Source: Peronospora farinosa (Eukaryota > Oomycota > Peronosporomycetes > Peronosporales > Peronosporaceae). Taken from it: a DNA stretch of 64,000 bases. The stretch lies in NCBI GenBank assembly GCA_947646735.1, contig CANTFK010000343.1, positions 404,539 to 468,538 on the forward strand, in the 5' to 3' direction. Positions 45,326-54,910 of this stretch are shown here, one piece after another (positions within the stretch are counted from its first letter, which is position 1; the number at the start of each line of letters is the position of its first letter). The position numbers and the translations under genes were made by a program. Under the pieces are notes generated by a model, which did no database searches, was not told where the DNA came from, and was given only the letters and a program-made list of their open reading frames with translations.

Positions 45326-46237
45326 GCCCTGCTTGACTTGCAAGGGAGAGTTGAAACTTTAAGTCAACAGTGGTACTATCACCAAGGCCCCAGATCATCC
45401 ATTACCTTCTTTCGTGATGTCACGATCTACATCATTACAAGTTACAGGCAGATTAACATTTATACATCTCATTCTGGGATTAACCCTCACGGGAACAATA
45501 CACAATCTTCTTTTATCTAAAGTCCTCTGCCAACTGATACTGCGTCCAATCGCAGGCAGAGTTTGTTTATGAGAAATTTTGTAATCCCTGGCTAAACAAC
45601 CCAAGATTATTACTTGAAGGTATTGGTGGCAGAAGCTCTTGATTGTCGGGAGCCAAAAAATATCCCACCCGGATGAGAAGTCTGCGTGCGTAGTTAGAAG
45701 TAAAAGAAACTCTGTTTAATGTTAACCAATCAAATACAAAACCTATGATCTTGCCTATCGGTAGCCCAGGATCTACTACCGCGTGTCGCCTTCTTTGAAA
45801 TAAATTAGGACTTACTATGTGGTCCACTTCAAATACCATAGTGATTTGTCGAACCAGATTTGTCGAATTGGATTTGTCAATCCAGATTTGTCGATCCGTA
45901 TTTGTCGATCTATATGACTGGATACCCTTTGCTATCCACTTTCTGGAACGAGGGTACAAATCGATCTGTAACTGGTAAAGCTTCGCGATCTACTTTCTCG
46001 ATCGAGGTTACGATCTGATTTTTATCTGATTTGTCGATTCGATTCTCCTAGATCGCGACTGTGGTGTGTGGTTCACACTCAATACTCTTTCGATCCATAT
46101 TCTTTTGTAGTCTTGACACCGTTACTCCCTCTTCCAACCCTCTCGCATGTTTTATTGGCCAATCAGAGCGCGAGATTGTTGATCGACGATATTTCTTTGA
46201 TCAAATCCTTTATAAAAAAACGGATCTCTTTACCACA

Positions 46238-46487
46238 GAAGTGAGCCCCCCCCCACTAAGACTCGGTCAGCGCACAAACGAGACTGGCGACCAAGGATGG
46301 CGCAGTCCGTTAACATACAACGGTTTTTCACCCATACTAGCGTGAACACTGTTATAAATAGCATACTCCCGAATAGCAATTGCTTAATACATTTCTTAGG
46401 AGTCGATACAGTATGCAACACATCCGCCACGACTCGGTTAGCTCGTTCCGTTTGTCCATAGGTCCGGGGATGATCGGCTGTTGACAT
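46238..46487 (-). pseudogene. Gypsy integrase fragment
   Basis: The minus-strand ORF starts MSTADHPRTYGQTERANRVV, the conserved catalytic-Glu region of gypsy integrases. It degrades through a frame change into a C-terminal piece by 46,238, where the solo LTR is inserted. LTR-A sequence begins directly at 46,488, cutting off the rest of integrase. Confidence 0.75.
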
Positions 46488-47067
46488 TCATAATCGTTAA
46501 ATATGCGATACTTAAAGGGCAGGCCTAAATGGGTACGAGGTACCTTAAGCCTGCCACTTGGGTGTGGCACATCAATGTGACCCACCCTCGTGAATGTGAT
46601 ATCCTTAAATGAATTCACATTCAACGAGGATGACGCCGATTGGGACTGGGCGTCATTAAATGACGTCAATCAGTTACGTCATTGAGCGAGCGGCAATATA
46701 TTTATGCTCGCACGTTGGGATGCGCATCTATAGAGACAGCTCCCATTATTACATATTAATCAATTAGTAGTTAAATTGAGATTTAGTTAAATTCTATTTG
46801 ATATATATTAGTATTAAATTTTCTTCACACTGTCTACTGCGCTTGAGAAACTGAGTAAGCTTCTGCGTGACGTAAGTAGATGACTTGTTAGTTGTTCGTT
46901 GCGCTCTCGCTTACGCGGGAGGCAACTGGTGGTACTACTGCTTTAGCAGTCAATTAGTCACACATCCACCATCGCACGCGAAGATAAGACGGTCTAACCG
47001 CTTCCTCGCTTGTGCTGAAGGCGTGCGCTAAGAAGTACGAGACAACTTTGTAGAAGTGCCCGTCTAC
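46488..47067 (+). repeat. LTR-A copy, plus orientation, 5'-truncated
   Basis: Diverged copy of 5155-5750, lacking about the first 15 bases. Shared blocks include GGTACCTTA, CCACTTGGGTG, the CACATCAATGTGACCCACCC stretch and GCCCGTCTAC at the end. It abuts the integrase fragment on one side. Confidence 0.75.
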
Positions 47068-47139
47068 GTAAGGCCTATCACATATATAGAAGCATCTAGA
47101 AGCATTTACATTATTCCATATACCCTAGCGTAGGTTATC

Positions 47140-47320
47140 ACTCTGGAGTCAATACCAAGATGCAACTTTCACTTTCCAACAAGGTGACATTTGACGTCGC
47201 TTTGTTCCCATTTATAACGGCAGCAGTCTAACAAGGATAAGAAGATCATAAGTTACACTTTTAGTCTGAACCTTAAAGAATCATAAAGAGGGAAAGTTAA
47301 TCATAGTTTTGAATCCATGG
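47140..47320 (+). repeat. Diverged relative of a segment in the palindrome arms
   Basis: Resembles 55,380-55,520 (and inverted 53,435-53,575): shared GACGTCGCTTT, TTCCCAT, ATAACGGCAGC/ATAAAGGCAGC, TCTAACAAGGA/TCTTAACAAGGA and an AAAGAGGG block about 80 bases on. No protein recognised. It ends where LTR-A starts. Confidence 0.5.
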
Positions 47321-47925
47321 TGTAAACGAATCGGGCGCTTCGTAAAGAAGCTGCCACGTACTACGCGGGAACACACCTTCAAGCAGCGTGAGGAAGCGGT
47401 TATACCGTCTTACCTCCGCGTGCGGTGGTGGTTGCGTTGGTCGTCGCTTAAAGCGCCGAGCCATACTGTTGCCGACTGTTTAGAGCGATCCGCGCAACGA
47501 AATTTAAAACAAGCACCTCCCTGCGTCACGGAAGCTGTTTCTAGTCTTCTCGTGCGCAGTGAGCTGCATAAAGTAAAATAAAGACAGACTCATATTGAAT
47601 AGAAATTAACTACATATAAATCTAACTACTGATTGATCAAATGTAAAGATCGGATACGCGTCTATTTAGAAGCGTAATCCTACGTGCGAGCTTAAATATA
47701 TTTAAGCTTGCTCAATGACGTCCGTCTGTGGCGTTGACACGACGCCTAGTCTTAACTGGCGTCATCCTTGTTAAATGTGAATCCATTCATGGATATCACA
47801 TTCACGAGGGTGGGGCACATTGATGTGCCGCACCCAAGTGGAAGGTCTAAGGTACCATGTACCTTTTTAGACGTCCCCTTAAGTATTTGATACTTAACGA
47901 AATATGTAACTTTTAGCCCGTTACA
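47321..47925 (-). repeat. LTR-A copy, minus orientation, full length
   Basis: 605 bp. On the minus strand it starts TGTAACGGG and ends TTTACA. Clearly homologous along its full length to 5155-5750. No element body is attached, so it is a solo LTR or was left by rearrangement. No clear target duplication was seen. Confidence 0.8.
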
Positions 47926-48129
47926 AAATAGGTAGTCACAATTGTCATGTACGATTCTTGCACTGTTATTCTTTTTCAGAGGCAAAAAGTAAAAAAGGGG
48001 ATGCATGAGGCTATATTACTATTACTACAGCATACGCACTTGCTCTCTAGTCTCCCTCAAATTTATCTGGCTACTTTTTCCTGATACAATTTTCATCTCT
48101 ACATTTCAGCGACGCAAGATGGAGAGGAC

Positions 48130-49060
48130 GGAGCATATTTTGTTATAAGTCCGCGTTCTCGAACCGGCTAGCACGGCGAATCTAGCCCAATCATATTGGC
48201 GCCAATGCTTTTCGATCCGACGCTGATGGTAATCTTTTCCTTGCGTGCACACATGAAACGTGAGCAGAATATTGGCAAGATCCTGTTTCACAGCCAGCAC
48301 GTCCGCCTTCGTTAGCTTTTGCGCCCTCGAGACCATGCAATCTTCCTAAATCTCCACACCCAGTTGACTCTTCAGCATGTAAAGGTTTGTTTTCAATTCC
48401 GTAAATATTTGAGGTCGACTGCTCCTCAAGGATGGTATCTGATCTACCAAATGATCCAAGCGAATCTACGTTGGGTCAAAATGCGCTTCTTATCTACCGC
48501 GTACCGAAATATGAAAGTCGTTTTTTCTTAGCACAAGCGACAACATTTGTTGCCTTTCTCGTCCTTGCTGACAAAAGCGGGGCACACCTTGGTCTCGTTG
48601 CCAGCACGCAGCACTTCATCTAGAATCGAGTTCTTTTGATGCCACCTTGACATTTTCCACGTCCTCACCAGCTTTTTTCATATCGAATGAGCGGATCACA
48701 ATCGGCTTGGGCTTCCGAGGAAAAGAGTCTTGCTTTGGATTAAAAATATAGCGGCAACACGTTCTCGTACACACTACGTCCACATTATACTTGAACAGTG
48801 CCGAGATGGGGATAATCAAAGCATCGGGACGACCGGTCACAATTCTGAATATGCTTGTGATGAGCCACAGCGGCATCGTTCTTGATCAAAGCCACCTTAT
48901 TCTGCAAAATAACAACATTTTGCAAGCGCATGATCGTAATAGCGGCATAAAAGGTACTCTGGCGTCTGTGACGAAGGGCACACTGCATAAAAGCATCAAC
49001 GTAGCATTTATTGACGGCAACACCATTCAGCAACGTAGCCAATAGAAACACAAGAAGAAA
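48130..49060 (-). pseudogene. eIF2-gamma (translation initiation factor 2 gamma) pseudogene, 5'-truncated
   Basis: Minus-strand fragments occur in the order of eIF2-gamma. LLATLLNGVAV and IMRLQNVVILQNKVALIK (near 48,900-49,050) belong to the GTPase domain, including the NK(V)D-type guanine motif, here NKVA. PISALFKYNVDVVC (near 48,800) and PIVIRSFDMKKAGEDVENVK (near 48,690) follow. A segment near 48,360-48,440 reads SRPQIFTELKTNLYMLKSQLGVE. The C-terminus VLAVKQDLANILLTFHVC and RRIEKHWRQYDWA lies near 48,170-48,290. The P-loop end is missing and several frame changes occur. No introns are seen, as in a processed copy. Confidence 0.8.
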
Positions 49061-49268
49061 GGATGTGACCTTCTTTTAGTGGTGCCGACATAAAGCGCTA
49101 CTTTGTTATCGTTCCCGTTATATCGAATTTTAATACTCAGCCAATCAGCATGGGAGGATGTCTCATATCTTGGCCCTAGTATAGTGTCACACACAATCTA
49201 TTACATTACGAATATATAATTCTTGACATCCTTCTCTCTCATTTTAGTATCTGCCGGCTGAAAACGAA

Positions 49269-51712
49269 ATGCCTATGTTAAACTGCGCGATCGTAGGCGT
49301 ACGTGGAAGCGCGTTCACTGTCATTGTTGAAAAGTGGAAGACGGTGTCTCTCTTAAAAGAGGCAATTAAGAAACAAAAGATGTACCAGTTTCCTGCGGAC
49401 CAGCTGCGTCTTTTCCTGACGAAGAGGGATGGCGTCTGGCTTTCTTCCAGCACGAAAGACGTCAAGAAACTCAAGCAGGGCATGATGACTCCTCTTCTCG
49501 AAAAGCTAATGGAAAAGAACTTAGAGCTGCAGGGGAAAGATACTATTGCTCAGTTTCTACAAAATGCAAACACTCCAAAAGCAGGCGAAATCCACGTGCT
49601 GGTATTAGGGTCATTAGGTAGTGTCAACTTACGAGTCAAAGAGGTTGACAACAATGCCGATTACAAGGACGAGCTGACGCATTACCAGCAACGAGGGGAG
49701 TTGATTCAGCGCAACTGTGAAAATTACTGCCAGCAGATTTTAAGCAAAATTGACGCACTGTATGCCCTCTCTGGCTGGTTTGGGCTGCCGTTCATTTGCG
49801 TGGAAGGATCATCTGGCATGGGAAAGTCTCAGCTGGCGTTTGCTTTGGGAGGAAACCGGCCGTGGTTTTACTGGCCTGTTGCCATTGGACCCGATTCTCA
49901 GCGCTTGTATAAAAATTTCTCGTCAATTTCAGATGCGTTTCTTGAAGTGACAAACAAGGATGACCCAACAAAACGGTCTGAGGAGGATATTTTGGACCGC
50001 ACGTCGCTTTTTTACAATACTGAAAGTCTGTGGACCTTTGGCTTCATTCGTGCATTGCTGAAGTATTGCAGTAAAGAGCAAAATCAGCAAGGACACATGA
50101 TACTCTTTCAAGAGGAAACGTCACTGTATGTGGAAAAGTGCAATCGCGAGACAGTCGTCGCTTTTCGCGAAAATATGAAGGCTGAGGGAAAGGTCTTGCC
50201 TTTTTTTGTGTTGGACGAAATGACGCTCAACACACACGTCGATGGAGGAGGGAAGAAACTGGCGGCATTCCAACGCAACGTTTTTCGTGTGTGTGCTCTG
50301 GTTGTGGTTTTGATGGGGTCAGACGATAAGATCACCAAATGATTTGCAAGCCGCCGCTAGGAAGCTATTGTGGAAGGCATGCATGGATGACGATTTTTTC
50401 TCGTTTTCCTCCATATCAACCAATTCCGTATGCAGATAAAGAAAAAAAGAGTGCTTGGAACTATCTACAAGCACAGTATCGCATCATGAACAGGATTGTC
50501 GTGAATTCTCGCGGGCGTTTTGCCAGGTATTTCGTCGACAGCGCGGTGAAATACGCGATGGAAAATTCTGCAAATGGTATTAAGCTTTGCGATTTGCTGG
50601 ACGTAGCATTTGATCGCGTAAGCTCTAAGACACAAAGCAACAACTCTTTTATGGGGAGGCAGGAGGGAAAGGATGCGCAGCTGATGGCGATATCGTACAT
50701 TAATGCTGGTGCTGGTGATACGTCCCCGCCTCCGTATGAGAAAAGGAAAGTTGCACAGGAAATGGGGGCTCTCTGTATGGATTTACACTTCGCCAACCTA
50801 GCGGTTGATCAGGCAACTGAAGTGGATATAATCGGTAGCCTCACGGTTAATAGCATGCCGTGGGAACCGTTGTATTGTTTTCCGGCAATCGAGGAGGACT
50901 TGCTGCTTTATCTTGCGATATTGGGTGGCAAGACTTACTCGGGTTACTATGATCGTCAACTGTCTATCGACCACTCAACACTTGGCATCTTCTCAGCTTG
51001 CTTGAAAGGAAAGGGGGTCACGACAGGAGTAAACACAAAGGCGTTGAGCAATGATTATAAGACGTTCGATAACATGGTCGCTCATATGATTTTCTGTGCT
51101 TCGCGGCGGAATGGAGTGCAAGGCATTACTTTCGATGACTTTTTCGCTGGGTTGCTTAGTGAATGTCAAGATAAAATACGGCCAGTGACAATGACCATTA
51201 GCGATGCGGTGAAAACGATTGTTGCTAGCGATTTATTGAACACATACGCTGATTTGGAGGCTTTGTCTAGCTCAAAAATTCCCTTTTTAGCTCCACCGAA
51301 TGCTGAGTGGCCGCGATGTATTCTAGATACTCGCGCTGAGGGCTGTAACTTCGGTCATCTCGTTCGTGCTAGTCACAGATGTGAAGTTTTTTTATGCAAC
51401 ATGGAGGACCGTTCCAAACCGCCACTTTTTCTGTGTGAGTGCAAGTATTGGGACAAAAGCGTGGACTCTGATGTGATGAGTACGATTATTGGTGGGCTAG
51501 AGACCGTGTGGAAGGAGAAGTGGGTAGTCGCATTGGTTTTCTGTGCGAAATTAGCAACCTTTGAAAAGAAGTGGGACCGTGATGAAGTCGGCTGCGTCAA
51601 GATCGATTGCCGAAGTGGCCGTGTCGATTGGGTTTTCCAGCCCGCACAAGAAAAACGAAAGAAGCTAGTCATCGTTTTGGAAACGGGGAATTTATCGGTA
51701 GGAGTGCCGTAG
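49269..51712 (+). pseudogene. Crinkler (CRN) effector gene, left copy, frameshifted once
   Basis: ATG at 49,269. Header: ubiquitin-like start MPMLNCAIVGVRGSAF, then the host-translocation motif QLRLFLTKRDGVWL (LxLFLAK-like, residues about 46-60), then GEIHVLVLG (HVLVxxP-like, near 112). A P-loop NTPase follows: GSSGMGKSQ near residue 182 and a Walker B-like FFVLDEMT near 315. The first frame stops at 50,342; the second runs 50,339-51,712 and includes FLCECKYWDK near 51,430, an E-x-K of a PD-(D/E)XK nuclease-like fold. Header plus NTPase plus nuclease is a known CRN architecture; CRNs act in plant cell nuclei. The one-base frameshift near 50,335-50,342 breaks it, unless it is a sequencing error. 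Confidence 0.85.
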
Positions 51713-54043
51713 CAAAGCTTGATTGAGCCAGTTCGTCGCCTCTCGAATCTCTTATTTGTGTCGCAAGCCCAACATAATCTGTTCACCTCTTCTTGCATGT
51801 CAACATTTATCACGTCACTTGCTTGTCGATTGTACTCATCGCTTTCCCCGAATGTCCGAAACAGAGATTTTTAACTGTTTAATATTTCTTTTGGATTCGT
51901 TGGTTGTATCTCACTCTTACTACATGTTAATAGTTAAATTTTGCCCTTCGATACATACCATGCATGGAAAGCGGCCACATGACGAGTTAAAAGGTATGTA
52001 AAAGTAGCAGAAAATTGGACTCGATGCTGATTCATCGTTGCTTTGAATTGTGAATATCTCACTACTCGTGCTTATCTGGTAAGCAGAGTACACGACCTAA
52101 TACGCGGTGCACCTCAATCTCACCTCCGGTCCTGGGAAAAGCTCACCATCTACGCACATGTGATCGTACGCATTGTTTGCACACGTTCGGAGAGTTGCAC
52201 TCGACCTTTTTCACGATAAGCCATCATCGATTCCCAATGTCAGCTTACATAATATAATTATATCAATTCCGAGTAATATCGAAATTATTAATCAATTCTC
52301 TTTTTACTATTATAAGAATATTTATTATTCTACAGGACTTGGAAGCCCCAAGCGCAAATAGCTCTCACCAGAAACGAGCATAAGTGCATGATCCGATATT
52401 TTGGCAGGTGGCGCGGTGTGAGCGTCGCGCCGAATGAGACACATTCCTGTTTCAGAACATGTAGAATGGATCTTTCATCTCTTTCCACTTCTCGTCTTCC
52501 TCTCCGCCTTGTTCCTCATTCATACAAGTGCAGAAAAGTTAGCGTAGCATTTGTCTCTGTAAAGCTAAAAGTATTTGATACTTCCGAAAGTGGCTCGTCG
52601 TCCTTTGAGACAAGATATTGTAGCCGACCAGGATAACCAGTATGGCCAAAACCGAAAATATTTGCAGTGCGGATGAGATGACAGAGCGAATGTCACCCAA
52701 AGAGCGGTGTGCCTTTCGGATTTGATTTTCATATCGACACCGAAGGCCCACACTATTGACAAGAATCAGTACATGGCCTTACAATGACCATTTGTAGCAG
52801 AGAACAAGCCTAGATCCTGAACTTTGCTCTTTGCGATAGAGTACGCTGTGTTTAGCGCTTCGAAACGCTCACCTGCACGTGACAATAGCGAGGCAGTTAT
52901 CTGATCCACCAGGAATAATCTACAAAGCAAGAAACACTAGAACATTCAAAAGCGTCAGGAAGTATAGTGTGCCCTATTTAAAATCAGTAAACGACAACAC
53001 CCACTCCAAGAGACTGCAGGATTACTTGATGCCTGCATTGAACCTTGCAGTACTAGTCCATGCAGCCATAGATCAATTGTTCAGTACCCACTCAACGCAC
53101 TCTCCAAATGCACACCAGACGTACGAGCATCAAGTAGCACCGAGGCCAATGTGAAAGTGGAGAGGGTCATTTCATCAACATTCAAAACATGCAACGAAGA
53201 TTATGAAAGAAATATCATTGAAATGATACGACATGTATTTTGGCATTCGGAGGTGACGGACATCTCCTGCAGGATTGATCAGCACCATAAGCTTCAGTCT
53301 ATCTCTCTCTTTCGACCTCCGTCCCTTCTCACCTTTCGTGGTGGCACGTATCCGACTTCATCAGTACACCTAATCACCCACTGCACTAGTTCTCACTTAT
53401 TCTTTACCTGTAAGAATAGTAGGCAACGCAGTAGTGACCATTTCTACAAGGCCATTAATAAGTCCCCCTCTTTCTGAGCCTTCAAGCTTCAAAATACAAT
53501 CAGAGCTATAATCTCCTTGTTAAGACGCTGCCTTTATGGATGGGGAAAAAGCGACGTCGCATGCCGCCTGTGGATTCGAATGTTCCCAGACTCCAAGACC
53601 ACGGAATCACGTCGAGTTCTGAAGACGTGGAGGAGTGTAGCTCGATGCATTTGGATGTCAACTTCAGAAACTTGTGATCGTCAGTACGTCGTTGACTTGC
53701 ATTTAAGGGAAGTCACGGACTGCAGATTATATATATCCATGTGTAAGCAATAGTTCAAAAATGGTTAAATAAGTAGCATGTACATGTAAGTAGTATTATT
53801 ACTATACGTGTTTTCTATGAGCTACTTTCTTAACTCGGAGTCCGATCGAAACTGGCGTACATTTATAAGCCTCTCTTCAGGACAAGGCAGTCAAGTGCGT
53901 TCCACACTTTTTCCAGCAGCCTCAGAGTCTACATCGCTGTTCTTTTTCATAATTCAATCATCTCGTTTCTCCGATTCCGTCGGATTTTCCGTTTCGTCAA
54001 TCAAATTCTGTACTATTCTCGACTTTCGTCGCAATGCCACGGT
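51713..54043. other. Inner part of the palindrome arm, no gene recognised
   Basis: Downstream of the left CRN copy there are only short ORFs (60-110 codons) on both strands, each mirrored in the right arm (54,911-57,240). One on the minus strand at 52,539-52,751 contains a hydrophobic, membrane-like stretch FSVLAILVILVGYNIL. I could not tie it to the adjoining guanylate-binding-protein fragment. An AT-rich segment lies at 52,240-52,335. Confidence 0.4.
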
Positions 54044-54367
54044 TCACAGGTTTTCATGTTGTCGAACATGACGGTTCTTTCTTGGCCTTTGTCCGCTGTT
54101 TTGAACCCACCATTTAACTTCTTTTTCGTATCCAATCACTTTAAAGGTAGCATCTTTTTCAAACTTTTTAGCTGACACGTATCTGCGTACTTTCGCCTGC
54201 AGCTCCGCCTTGTAGCACTTGACAGCAATTTCAAGTGCACCATGACATTGTGCTTGCATGACTCGACCCCAGGCACTAGAGATCACCGTTGTCTTGCCAC
54301 TATTCAGCTCCTCGACATAAGATCCCGCCAAGTTGACAAATATGGCTTCATATAATGGCTTGCCGAA
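54044..54367 (-). pseudogene. Guanylate-binding-protein (GBP) fragment, left arm
   Basis: The minus-strand ORF reads FGKPLYEAIFVNLAGSYVEE, then LNSGKTTVISSAWGRVMQAQ, then CHGALEIAVKCYKAELQ. This matches the start of the helical domain of GBP/atlastin-like large GTPases, where 'G..L..L...YV..INSG..P.I..AW' is conserved. The GTPase part is absent. The left ORF continues to 54,394 beyond the arm end with KPKPETM, which the right copy lacks. It is a fragment with no evidence of function. Confidence 0.65.
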
Positions 54368-54586
54368 CATGGTCTCGGGTTTTGGTTTGTCCAACTCTTG
54401 CAGAGACTTTCAAAACTAGTTTGAAGCTCGTGTCTCAGCTCCTATTACGACACTTAGGGAAGGTTCCTTAGCTTCTTTTTTCATCTACAGGTTGTACACA
54501 CACAACACAAATTCGATTTTTAAGAAAGTCCCTCAAGAACGCTCAGATCTAAACTTTCACGACTGTATCGTCTATATATTCTCCAA
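54368..54586. other. Spacer at the centre of the palindrome
   Basis: 219 unpaired bases between the two arms. They are unique in the window, AT-rich to the right, with no ORF or repeat. The junctions cut the GBP fragment at the same point on both sides (the FGKPLYEAI codons). Confidence 0.85.
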
Positions 54587-54589
54587 TTC

Positions 54590-54910
54590 GGCAAGCCATT
54601 ATATGAAGCCATATTTGTCAACTTGGCGGGATCTTATGTCGAGGAGCTGAATAGTGGCAAGACAACGGTGATCTCTAGTGCCTGGGGTCGAGTCATGCAA
54701 GCACAATGTCATGGTGCACTTGAAATTGCTGTCAAGTGCTACAAGGCGGAGCTGCAGGCGAAAGTACGCAGATACGTGTCAGCTAAAAAGTTTGAAAAAG
54801 ATGCTACCTTTAAAGTGATTGGATACGAAAAAGAAGTTAAATGGTGGGTTCAAAACAGCGGACAAAGGCCAAGAAAGAACCGTCATGTTCGACAACATGA
54901 AAACCTGTGA
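54590..54910 (+). pseudogene. Guanylate-binding-protein fragment, right arm
   Basis: Mirror copy of the left fragment, identical over the readable part (NLAGSYVEELNSGKTT onward), ending in RHVRQHENL and a stop at 54,908-54,910. The sequence before FGKPL differs from the left copy, since the arm begins here. Confidence 0.65.

Larger units (their letters stand above)
39414..45535 (+). mobile_element. Copia-2: Ty1/copia retrotransposon, decayed
   Basis: LTRs at 39,414-39,610 and 45,349-45,535, gag, zinc knuckle, protease, integrase, RT and RNase H in copia order. The 5-bp duplication GATAC flanks it (39,409-39,413 and 45,536-45,540), inside the solo LTR. Polypurine tract CAAGGGAG at 45,341-45,348. 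Several stops and frameshifts and a changed RT active site make it inactive. Confidence 0.92.
39041..46237 (-). repeat. Solo LTR of the gypsy-C family, split by copia-2
   Basis: Left piece 39,041-39,413 starts TGTGGTAGAG and matches the gypsy-C LTR through TCTCCACTGGCGCCCGG and the CACCTTGTGTACCCGTCGGTAG block. Right piece 45,541-46,237 resumes at TGCGTCCAATCGCAG and ends TACCACA. The 4-bp duplication GAAG flanks it (39,037-39,040 and 46,238-46,241), the same duplication size as gypsy-C. Net length is about 1.07 kb. It is diverged from the gypsy-C LTRs, with TTTGTCGAT repeats at 45,845-45,915 in place of the GATCGCG units. Confidence 0.75.
49375..54367 (+). repeat. Left arm of a 10-kb inverted repeat
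   Basis: Reverse-complements to 54,587-59,546. From 50,640 to 54,367 the paired coordinates add to 108,953 or 108,954, so there are almost no indels over 3.7 kb; one substitution is at 52,210/56,743. Outside that, the arms still match but with a 337-bp inverted block and a loss of about 20 bp in the right arm. Confidence 0.93.

Noticed and set aside
50339..50342. ATGA overlap as translational coupling between two CRN genes
   Set aside because: Stop-start coupling is not a usual eukaryotic mechanism, and both halves belong to one known protein architecture; a frameshift is simpler.
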